Positions 25,686 to 32,562 of a DNA stretch of 34,724 nucleotides are shown piece after piece. A program made the translations under genes and the position numbers. Numbering within the stretch: the first letter of the stretch is position 1; every line of letters begins with the position of its first letter. The notes beneath the pieces were generated by a model that was not told where the DNA came from, ran no database searches, and saw nothing but the letters and a program-made list of their open reading frames with translations. Source of the DNA: Armatimonadetes bacterium 55-13 (GTDB lineage: Bacteria > Armatimonadota > Fimbriimonadia > Fimbriimonadales > Fimbriimonadaceae); the NCBI GenBank assembly GCA_001898035.1, contig MKRX01000012.1, positions 1-34,724 of the forward strand. Direction: 5' to 3'.

Positions 25686-26978
25686 CTATTCTTCGACAAT
25701 CAGCACGCGGCGGCCCGGCTCTTCCTCAACATATTGGGTTGCCGCTTCCATGGTCGCGGCCATCGCCTCGTCAAGTGGCCACCCTGCATCCAAACCTATT
25801 GGCTTCAATGCGACTGAAGATTCGGAGCCCATCCTTACCGCTTCAAAAGCCGAGAAGCAAGCATCTCGCAAGGCATCTCTTCCTAAAGCGGGACGGGGCT
25901 CGGCGACATGGATCAAGTCATGCTGGCGGAGATAGTAAGCGGGCGTTCTGCGGATTTCACCCGGTTCCGGGTTCCACTCACGGAGGTCGTCAGCAAGGTA
26001 GCCCCCGGCCAGATCTCGCAACTCTCGGACCCAAGTCGACTCCGAATGAGGCATGATGATGGTCCGAACGTCTAGCTCAGTCATGTCACCAGTTACAATC
26101 TCAATGGGAGGCAAAACCACCTCCTGCTTTTCGCGGCGTTCTGGACGCTGGAGTGACTCCAGGTCAAAAACGGCGGAGGGCTTGTGCGCCAAGAGGTCAG
26201 AAAGGCTATATCGGTAGACAACGCCAAGGCGCGCCACGACAAGCTGACCAAGAGAATCGTAGGTAGCCCACGAGACATGCTTATCAAGCAAGTCAGGATG
26301 CTCAGGTAGGTCCCACTCAAACACTCGCCCGCGATCGCTGAAGTACCCTCGGTATCGAACCCTTAACTCTGGGTGAGCCGAGGTCGGCCGAATAACCCAA
26401 CCAGGATCATCATCACAATAGACTGAGTAACCGTTCTTTTTGACAACCCGTTCTTGTCCAAAGGGGCCAACGCGCTTGTAGCCATCACGTTCCAATCTCG
26501 CATACAGAACGCCCTCGTCTTCTCCATAGCCAGGGTTATCCAATAGCCCGAATGAGAAGGGAAAGTCGGCCTCCGATTCGTTGATGGCTTTTTCGGCATC
26601 GCGGCCACCACGGCCCACATTGAGTTCAAGTTGAGTTGGCGAACGAAAGAGTCCCCCGCCATGCCACGTGCCGATGTTGGGCCAATCGATCTCGGTGCGC
26701 AAAAAAGGCGGACGGCAGATCCCATTCCATGTATCTCCTACGGCCCCCATTGCCAGGTAAATCATGTACTGGCCGTCAAAGGAAACATCGCTCCGACTCT
26801 CGTAGATCCGACCCGAGAACCAACTCCCGTGCTCCATCTCGTCGGTGAGAGTGTTGAGCTTCAAAATGTGCGCGACCTTACTGGGTTTGCGCCGGATGAC
26901 AATGACGCAAGGCGCCTCCTTCGCCACAAGCAAGTGAATCCTTGCCGGTGGGTCCACGTTCGTTTTGCTTTCCAGCAC
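25686..26978 (-). CDS. Two-part protein: beta-rich N-terminal half and macro-domain-like C-terminus
   Basis: A 430-aa protein. Residues 1-290 look like a beta-propeller-type domain (SFDGQYMIYLAMG at 66-78, and CRPPFL...W..GGGLF at 88-111, a motif I recall from uncharacterised bacterial proteins), with further strands such as VSWATYDSLGQLVVARLGVVYRYS. From 292 the pattern is that of a macro domain: IEIVTGDMTELDVRTIIMP, GEIRRTPAYYLRQHDLIHVAEPR (as GxAxITxGYxLPxxxVIHxVGP), RDALRDACFSAFEAVRMGSESSVALKPIG and LDEAMAATMEAA. The conserved NAAN and GGGV loop of active macro enzymes is replaced (MPHSESTWVRELRDLAGGYL), so ADP-ribose hydrolysis may be lost. No signal peptide is visible. Confidence 0.6.
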   Translation of the reverse strand: MLESKTNVDPPARIHLLVAKEAPCVIVIRRKPSKVAHILKLNTLTDEMEHGSWFSGRIYESRSDVSFDGQYMIYLAMGAVGDTWNGICRPPFLRTEIDWPNIGTWHGGGLFRSPTQLELNVGRGGRDAEKAINESEADFPFSFGLLDNPGYGEDEGVLYARLERDGYKRVGPFGQERVVKKNGYSVYCDDDPGWVIRPTSAHPELRVRYRGYFSDRGRVFEWDLPEHPDLLDKHVSWATYDSLGQLVVARLGVVYRYSLSDLLAHKPSAVFDLESLQRPERREKQEVVLPPIEIVTGDMTELDVRTIIMPHSESTWVRELRDLAGGYLADDLREWNPEPGEIRRTPAYYLRQHDLIHVAEPRPALGRDALRDACFSAFEAVRMGSESSVALKPIGLDAGWPLDEAMAATMEAATQYVEEEPGRRVLIVEE

Positions 26979-27476
26979 GAATCAACTATATCTCGATACT
27001 TTCTACCGTTCGCTGCTCAACTCAATTCGTGGACCTTCCATGAGGGCCACCAAACACTCCTTCATCGGCCAAGCTTCCAGTCCTTTGGGTAGGTGTGCGT
27101 TAACGGGTAACTAAGATCCACTGAGATCGGGAAACTCATGGATACTCATCTATCGTTTGACCGCTGCCGGACTTCCTTAGTCGCTATGGCAGACCAAGTA
27201 TAGGAGCAAATCGGACCACTCTTCTGTGCTCTAATGCCTTGTTTCCACCTCGCCTAAAACCAAGAAAGCTGACCTACCTTTAGCAGATCAGCTTTCTTGG
27301 TACACCGAAGTGGACGCACTTAGAACTTACTTGTCCGTCGCCTTGTGGAGTTCAACTGTAGATTCTCCCCGCTCGAGGGAACGATGACATCGCGGAACCG
27401 CATCATTCCTACCGAGGGTAGCTAAATAGAACATCGCCGATCTTGCTTCGGTCATCGGTACAATCATGGTCTCTCG
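26979..27476. other. Intergenic stretch with a hairpin, no gene I can support
   Basis: This 498-base region shows no convincing gene. On the minus strand there are very short frames (for example 27003-27065, opening MKECLVALMEG) that overlap or abut as if they were pieces of a lost gene, but none has good ribosome binding context. A hairpin occupies 27259-27301. Promoters for the genes on both sides presumably lie here. Confidence 0.5.
27259..27301. repeat. 14-bp perfect inverted repeat
   Basis: ACCAAGAAAGCTGA and TCAGCTTTCTTGGT flank a 15-base loop. It lies far from both neighbouring genes and has no T-run. It may be a terminator remnant, a small RNA hairpin or a protein-binding site. Confidence 0.5.
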
Positions 27477-28073
27477 ATGCCAGTACTCACTCTCGCCATA
27501 ATCATGAGTCTGCAGTCACCTCCTGACTTCACCCCTGCCGAACTCCATGTCAAAGAGCAGTTGCAAAGCGTGCGAGGCGCCATGGTTTGGGTGTCTCCTG
27601 ACCCGCGAGAATCGAAGGATAAGTGGGTGCTCAGTGTCGATATCGAAAACAAGGGCCGAAACTTTGACTGCACGATGATCAAACCACTCAATCGCCTTTA
27701 TGCCCTTCGAATTCTCGGAGGTAATACCGTGCGGAAGAGCCTTGCGGTACTTCCGCGCCTTCCTAAGCTTGACCTATTCGTGGCCACGGGAACCGGACTT
27801 GATGACGCAGATCTGATTCATATCGGGAAGTGCAAGTCGCTCAACAAACTGGATATTGGCGGAGAACACGTTTCGGGCGCCGGACTAAAGCAGATATCCG
27901 GTGTGCGCACACTTCGCCGACTCTTTCTATACAACACCAAAATTAAGGACGCAGATTTGGCTCCGCTAGAAAAGATGACCTTTTTGGATCAGCTGGTTCT
28001 TCCCAAGACCGTCACAGAGGGCGCACTTGAGGCTCTGGCGCATAAGTTAAAACACACGCAGGTTAGCCAATAG
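27477..28073 (+). CDS. Leucine-rich-repeat-like protein
   Basis: A 198-aa protein whose N-terminus (MPVLTLAIIMSLQSPPDFTPAELHV) may be a short signal sequence. From about residue 70 it carries imperfect leucine-rich repeats of bacterial type: LNRLYALRILGG, LPRLPKLDLFVATGTGLDDADLIHIGKCKSLNKLDIGGEHVSGAGLKQISGVRTLRRLFLYNTKIKDADLAPLEKMTFLDQLVL. Repeats of about 23-24 residues with L-x-x-L-x-L spacing suggest a binding scaffold. Its role is unknown. Confidence 0.75.
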   Translation: MPVLTLAIIMSLQSPPDFTPAELHVKEQLQSVRGAMVWVSPDPRESKDKWVLSVDIENKGRNFDCTMIKPLNRLYALRILGGNTVRKSLAVLPRLPKLDLFVATGTGLDDADLIHIGKCKSLNKLDIGGEHVSGAGLKQISGVRTLRRLFLYNTKIKDADLAPLEKMTFLDQLVLPKTVTEGALEALAHKLKHTQVSQ

Positions 28074-28308
28074 TGGCGGAGACTGAGCCAGATTCACCCT
28101 TCTCCAAATGACAAAACGGCTTGAGACACATCCCCCGGTGTCGGTCGTCATCTCCTACCAAAGTCTGGATAAAGCTGAGCTGACCGATGTGGCACCACAG
28201 GTGGAGCATCATGAACCGACACCGTTTGGAACGATCGGTTTGTGTTTGGTCAATCTTGATTAAATGGGCGATGATACTGGTGGCTTGTTCCACACGCATC
28301 TTAGCCAC
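28074..28308 (-). pseudogene. Possible remnant of a DinB-type gene
   Basis: On the minus strand an 81-codon frame from GTG 28308 (ending just inside the LRR gene at 28063) contains FMMLHLWCHIGQLSFIQTLVGDD, like the HxxxHxGQL helix of DinB proteins, after ATSIIAHLIKIDQTQTDR. It lacks the usual N-terminal half. It may be a relic or coincidence. Apart from this, 28074-28365 shows no gene. Confidence 0.25.
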
Positions 28309-28365
28309 AAACTGCTGTCACCCGAATTTGTTGCTCCTGCAACCTAAGAACTCAGAAAAGGGTGC

Positions 28366-28442
28366 TGGTACTCCGGACGGGATTCGAACCCGCGATCTTC
28401 GCCGTGAGAGGGCGATGTCCTAAACCACTAGACGACCGGAGC
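28366..28442 (-). tRNA. tRNA-Glu (anticodon CUC)
   Basis: On the minus strand the sequence folds as a cloverleaf: acceptor GCTCCGG pairs with CCGGAGT (one G-U at the first pair), the D-arm includes AGTGGTTTAGGAC, and the anticodon loop CTCTCAC gives anticodon CTC. The T-arm is CGCGGGTTCGAATCCCG, and CCA is encoded. The CUC anticodon reads GAG (Glu). A good promoter lies immediately upstream (28455-28483). Confidence 0.95.
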
Positions 28443-28454
28443 AGTCAGTGGGTT

Positions 28455-28483
28455 AAGATACCCCAAGCCCCCGAGAGTTTCAA
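28455..28483 (-). promoter_or_regulatory. Promoter of tRNA-Glu
   Basis: On the minus strand TTGAAA (28483-28478) and TATCTT (28460-28455) are separated by exactly 17 bases. The tRNA 5' end begins 12 bases after the -10. The GC-rich stretch between is unremarkable. Confidence 0.65.
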
Positions 28484-28504
28484 GCCCTTGGGACCGTTCG
28501 TCTC

Positions 28505-29059
28505 ATGAACACCCGCGATGCCATCACCAACCTCCTCTTCCTGAAAGACGAACCCACAAAAGTCGATCTCTGCTGCGTCCTCGGCAGCCGCTTCGAGACC
28601 ACCATGGACGGCGCCATCGATCTCTACCGAACCCAAAGAGCCCCCAAGATCCTGATCACCGGCCACGGTCCTGAGGAGGACCAGGAGAAAGAGGCGGACC
28701 TCTTCGCCGCCTACGCCCAAGCCCAAGGCATCCCCGCCGAGGACATCCTGCTGGAAAGGGAAGCCCGTCACACCAAAGACAACTTCGTTCTCACGAAAGG
28801 CATCATCCAAACCGCACTCGGTTGGGACACCATCAAGAAAGTCGCCATTGTCGGCAAACCCTTCCACATGAGAAGGGCCCTCATGACTGCCCGTCGCTTC
28901 TGGCCGGAGCATGTGGAACTCATCATGCTCCCCTCAAACGACCCTCGCGACCTCCAACCCGATACCTGGTGGCAAAGCGAATGGGGCCGCAATCGCGTCA
29001 TGGAGGAGGTCCGCCGGATTGGAGAGTACGCGGTCAAAGGCGATCTGGCCGACTACTGA
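28505..29059 (+). CDS. YdcF-like (DUF218) protein
   Basis: A 184-aa protein of the DUF218/YdcF/ElyC family. It starts ATG 28505 and has no signal peptide or membrane anchor. DLCCVLGSRFETTMDGAIDLYRTQRAPKILITGHG is the opening Rossmann-like unit, followed by EKEADLFAAYAQAQGIPAEDILLEREARHTKDNFVLTKGI with the conserved E...TxxN-type motif, and VAIVGKPFHMRRALMTARRFWP. Family members are linked to cell envelope or exopolysaccharide metabolism, but the soluble forms are not characterised. It is divergent from tRNA-Glu. Its stop overlaps that of the convergent acylase gene by seven bases. Confidence 0.88.
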   Translation: MNTRDAITNLLFLKDEPTKVDLCCVLGSRFETTMDGAIDLYRTQRAPKILITGHGPEEDQEKEADLFAAYAQAQGIPAEDILLEREARHTKDNFVLTKGIIQTALGWDTIKKVAIVGKPFHMRRALMTARRFWPEHVELIMLPSNDPRDLQPDTWWQSEWGRNRVMEEVRRIGEYAVKGDLADY

Positions 29060-31209
29060 CCGCGAAACCGCATCGGCTTGAACAGCCAAGCCCTCGCGAG
29101 AGGGACCTGGTCGAGAGCGTGGGCGCCGGTTTCGGAGACTCCGGGCGTTACCACGTCTCGGCCCTGGGGGCCGTCCTTTAGGAACTCCACCACTTGGATG
29201 TAGGTGCCGCGGTTGGAGTAGGGGATGGGCGGTTGGCCGGGGACGGGGATGCCGGGGGCGGAATAGGGGGTCTTGAATTCCGACCTTGCCTTGGCCAGCG
29301 CGGCCGCGATCAGCTCTTCTGGCTTGCGGCCCTGGAAATACTTCACCTTCGTCTTACCCTGGAGGGCGCGCAGCATGACGCTGGGCTGGGCAACCAGTTT
29401 GAAGTTGTCCATCGAAATGAAATTGCCGGTGGTGGTCAGGAACAGTTGCTCGCGCAAGGCATCGAAGAACAGTTGGTACAGCTTGGCCTCTCGGGAGCCG
29501 TCTAGCATCCAGCCCTCGAACGCGCCGAGGCCGTCTTTGACGAACGGTTTGAAGTAGGGCCAGGTTTCGTCTCGCCGGGCGATGGTCCAAGCGGCTAATT
29601 CGAGATCGCTTGCGGCCAGTTTGGGCTTGGCGAGAGCGTGAAGGATTTCGGTGTTTCGGAAGATTTCTCCCCAGACCGGGGTATCGGCATTGGTCCACCA
29701 GGAAACTGGCTTGTTATTCCAGTTCACGAGCAACCCGCTCCTTGGATTCTGGACGTGGGGCATCGATTCGAAGGGAACCAGGCCCTTCCAGACGGCATTC
29801 GGTTCGCCAGGGACGGGGAAGCGGGGATCGAAATTGGCGGAGCGCATGGGAATGGCGCCGGTGTACCGGTAGCCGATCTCGCCGGTTCGGGTGGCATAGA
29901 AGCAGTTGAAGTTGACGGAGGCCGGGCGGATGGCGTTTTCGACGTCGGCCACGCTGCTGGCGGCGTCCATGCCGACGATGCACTCGAACGACTGCATCTC
30001 TTTCATGCGCGAGGCGGAATGGCGGGAGAACGCAACCTTGGAGGATTTACTCTCGACAACAACGGGACCCCATTCAGTCCGTTTCTGGGCGATCTTTTGG
30101 GCGGCTCCGCCTTTGACTTTGAGTTCGAAACTCACGATGGAAAATGGTTTTTGAGTTCCGCCTACGCGGTAGGAGCTTTCGTCGCAGGAGTTGTAGAAAA
30201 TGTCGTCGGTATCCGCCACGCCACTGGTGAGGCCCCAGGCAAGGAAGCCGTTATGCCCGATGGCAACACCAGGGACGCCGGGAACGTCCATGCCCACCAC
30301 GCTCAATCCCGGTGCCTCGATGGACATTTCGTGGACGATGGAAGGGGTTCGGAATCCCATTTGCGGCGCGGATAGCAGGAGCGGATATCCGCTGCCGGAC
30401 CGGGCGGGGGAGACCACCATGCAATAGCTGCCCCATTTGTAGGGTGCGCTGACTTGCTCCGCGACTTTGGTCGATTCTTGGCGTTCGACGAGCCTCAATC
30501 CTGGCAGGAGTTCAAATAGGGATACCTTGGGGAGGGAAGCGACGTGCTTCTCGGTTACGGCCCGGGACGGGACGGGAAACTCAGGATGAGTCTTTTTGAG
30601 CGGATCGTCAACATCGGAAATGGTGCAGGTTGCCGTTTTGTCGTTTTGCCAGGCGAAGTCGTCGAGGACGTCCAAGACTTTGCCATCCAGTTCCTTTCTG
30701 CTTTGCAGGTAGCCGAGGAGAGCGAGATTTCGGATTTCTCCGGCGCCGCCCTTGCCGAACTGTTGGAAGAGGCGAATGGTGATGGCGACGGTGTCCAGGC
30801 GGGTCCAGGGTTCTGGCGCTAAGTCGTTCTCTTTGTATCCGGTGGGGAGGGAACCGTTCCTCTTGGCTTCGTCGATGTAGGCGTTGACGCCCTTGACGTA
30901 ATTGTCGATCGTAATCTTAGCTCGGGGGGAGAGGGCTTGGTATTGAGCCTCTAGTTCTTCATCGGTGTAGGCCTGGCCTAAGATCTCGCGGTCGGAAGCG
31001 ACGAAGGCCGATCCGAAGGCTTCCGCCATTTTGCCGCGCGCGACGCGGCGCGAGTTCTCCATTTGCCACAAGCGATCCTGGGCCACCGCGTACCCGGCTT
31101 GAAAGAACGCCTGTTCTAAGCTGGCGGCTTGAATGTGGGGAACGCCGTAGTCGTCGCGCTCAATGGGGGCGCCTTGGAGAAGGACCAGGCTCGCAAGTAG
31201 GGGGAGCAT
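29053..31209 (-). CDS. Exported penicillin-acylase family Ntn-hydrolase
   Basis: A 718-aa predicted periplasmic amidase starting at ATG 31209 (signal peptide MLPLLASLVLLQG). The family's opening IERDDYGVPHIQAASLEQAFFQAGYAVAQDRLWQMENSRRVARGKMAEAFG is clear. Autocatalytic cleavage should expose Ser261 in KWGSYCMVVSPARSGSGYPLLLSAPQMGF, the beta-subunit nucleophile (usually GSNNWV, so the second residue differs). Asn320 in AIGHNGFLAWGLTSG is the oxyanion residue. Substrates may be acyl-homoserine lactones, beta-lactams or other N-acyl compounds. No ribosome binding site is visible before the ATG; a terminator-like hairpin ends four bases ahead. Confidence 0.9.
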   Translation of the reverse strand: MLPLLASLVLLQGAPIERDDYGVPHIQAASLEQAFFQAGYAVAQDRLWQMENSRRVARGKMAEAFGSAFVASDREILGQAYTDEELEAQYQALSPRAKITIDNYVKGVNAYIDEAKRNGSLPTGYKENDLAPEPWTRLDTVAITIRLFQQFGKGGAGEIRNLALLGYLQSRKELDGKVLDVLDDFAWQNDKTATCTISDVDDPLKKTHPEFPVPSRAVTEKHVASLPKVSLFELLPGLRLVERQESTKVAEQVSAPYKWGSYCMVVSPARSGSGYPLLLSAPQMGFRTPSIVHEMSIEAPGLSVVGMDVPGVPGVAIGHNGFLAWGLTSGVADTDDIFYNSCDESSYRVGGTQKPFSIVSFELKVKGGAAQKIAQKRTEWGPVVVESKSSKVAFSRHSASRMKEMQSFECIVGMDAASSVADVENAIRPASVNFNCFYATRTGEIGYRYTGAIPMRSANFDPRFPVPGEPNAVWKGLVPFESMPHVQNPRSGLLVNWNNKPVSWWTNADTPVWGEIFRNTEILHALAKPKLAASDLELAAWTIARRDETWPYFKPFVKDGLGAFEGWMLDGSREAKLYQLFFDALREQLFLTTTGNFISMDNFKLVAQPSVMLRALQGKTKVKYFQGRKPEELIAAALAKARSEFKTPYSAPGIPVPGQPPIPYSNRGTYIQVVEFLKDGPQGRDVVTPGVSETGAHALDQVPLARAWLFKPMRFRGQ

Positions 31210-31212
31210 CAA

Positions 31213-31262
31213 TAAAAAAGTTCGTCGTGAGATGGGCGCAATCCTGCAACCTTCACGACGAA
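31213..31262 (-). terminator. Intrinsic terminator placed against the acylase start
   Basis: On the minus strand arms TTCGTCGTGA (31262-31253) and TCACGACGAA (31230-31221) are followed by CTTTTTTATT. It ends transcription of the small membrane protein gene (stop at 31282). The run of T ends only four to eight bases before the acylase ATG at 31209. Confidence 0.75.
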
Positions 31263-31281
31263 CCCTGAAATCTTAACGCGC

Positions 31282-31482
31282 TTACGGCAGAAATCTGCGA
31301 CCGCCGCCAAGGGCTTTTCGATCGATGGCCAAATAGATCACGTAGCCGATACCTAGAACGATCGCGAGGGGGACGACCAGCGAGAGAACGGTAGATATCA
31401 GACCCAAGAGGAGCTTGTAGACGATGACGATTCCAACGACAGCCGCCAGAATCATGAGTACGAGCTTTACGGTTCCCGACAC
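31282..31482 (-). CDS. Small membrane protein
   Basis: A 66-residue protein with GTG start at 31482 (AAGGAG about 11 bases upstream). It is almost entirely hydrophobic: VKLVLMILAAVVGIVIVYKLLLGLISTVLSLVVPLAIVLGIGYVIYLAI gives two probable membrane segments, ending in a basic tail DRKALGGGRRFLP. There is no recognised family. It is probably transcribed alone, because a terminator follows it and the divergent nadE gene is 167 bp upstream. Confidence 0.65.
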   Translation of the reverse strand: MSGTVKLVLMILAAVVGIVIVYKLLLGLISTVLSLVVPLAIVLGIGYVIYLAIDRKALGGGRRFLP

Positions 31483-31649
31483 GTTTATCTAATCTCCTTA
31501 ACCTGCTTCGTTGCAAGTTTTGTTAGGTAAGTCTTTTCGCCGATCACACGGTAATGTACAGCATCTTCGGCGATCTTGTTCGGCTCGTCTAGGTTCCTGG
31601 GGACTTTGGACCCCCAGTCCTACGCCGCCTTTGGGTGTAAAGTCTCGCT

Positions 31650-32510
31650 ATGGCCCTACCCGTTAGCCACGAGACCGCTTTCGATCCCCTCTCCGATAGT
31701 TGTCTTACCATAAACGCGCCGCTCGTTGCCGGATGGCTCGTTTCGTTTCTGCAGGATGAGGTGATTCGGCGACGTGGAATTCGCAAGGCCGTTTTGGGGC
31801 TCTCCGGTGGCGTCGACTCGGCGGTGGTGGCCTATCTCTGCGCCCGGGCGTTTGGACCGGAGAACGTTCACGTCTTCCGAATGCCTTACAAGATTTCTTC
31901 GCAAGAGAGCTTGGACCATGCTCAGTTGGTGGTGGACGACTTGGGAATTCAGGATCGCACCATCGAGATTACGGGGATGGTGGATGGCTATATTTCGGCG
32001 GAGCAAGAGATTTCTCCGGCTCGTTTGGGAAACGTCTGCGCGCGATCTCGAATGATCGTGATTTTCGATCAGTCAGCGAAGCTCAATGCCCTACCGATTG
32101 GAACGGGGAACAAGAGCGAGCGGCTTTTTGGCTACTACACCTGGCATGCGGACGATTCGCCTCCCATCAACCCGCTGGGCGATTTGTTCAAGACTCAGGT
32201 TTGGCAATTAGCGCGGGAGCTCGGGGTACCTCGGGCGATCGTGGATAAGCCGGCGTCCGCCGATCTCATTAAAGGGCAGACCGATGAGGGCGACTTTGGG
32301 ATTACCTATCTGAAGGCAGATCGGATTCTTCACTACTTGATCCAGGGGTATTCCAAGACGAAGCTGATGGAATTGGGCTTTGAGCAGGCGGATGTTGAGT
32401 TGGTTTGCCGAAAGGTGGATGGCACTCACTGGAAGCGAAGGATGCCCACGGTGGCGATGTTGAGCTCTACGGCGATTGGCGAATACTATCTCCGTCCGGT
32501 CGACTATTAA
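31650..32510 (+). CDS. nadE: NAD+ synthetase (ammonia-type)
   Basis: Catalyses the last step of NAD biosynthesis, amidating deamido-NAD. The 286-aa protein contains the PP-loop SGGVDS (52-57), then IGTGNKSERLFGYYTWHADDSPPINPLGDLFKTQVWQLARELGVP (substrate binding and dimer region) and KPASADLIKGQTDEGDFGITY. There is no N-terminal glutaminase (nitrilase) domain, so it should use free ammonia. A terminator hairpin follows at 32517. Confidence 0.95.
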   Translation: MALPVSHETAFDPLSDSCLTINAPLVAGWLVSFLQDEVIRRRGIRKAVLGLSGGVDSAVVAYLCARAFGPENVHVFRMPYKISSQESLDHAQLVVDDLGIQDRTIEITGMVDGYISAEQEISPARLGNVCARSRMIVIFDQSAKLNALPIGTGNKSERLFGYYTWHADDSPPINPLGDLFKTQVWQLARELGVPRAIVDKPASADLIKGQTDEGDFGITYLKADRILHYLIQGYSKTKLMELGFEQADVELVCRKVDGTHWKRRMPTVAMLSSTAIGEYYLRPVDY

Positions 32511-32516
32511 AAAGAA

Positions 32517-32550
32517 GATGGAGGTGGGGATGCCACCTCCATCTCTCTTT
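32517..32550. terminator. Bidirectional terminator after nadE
   Basis: Stem GATGGAGGTGG pairs with CCACCTCCATC around a 5-base loop, followed by TCTCTTTT on the plus strand and by TTCTTTTT on the minus strand. It separates the convergent nadE and metzincin genes. Confidence 0.8.
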
Positions 32551-32562
32551 TGAACGTCAAGA

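Noticed and set aside
27330-27420. Short minus-strand frame with a MMRFRDVIVPSSGENLQ start
   Set aside because: It is under 30 codons, with weak ribosome binding context and no recognisable homology; left as possible debris in the intergenic region.
28330-28343. Small hairpin GTTGC/GCAAC downstream of tRNA-Glu
   Set aside because: A five-base stem without a T-run is too weak to call a terminator.
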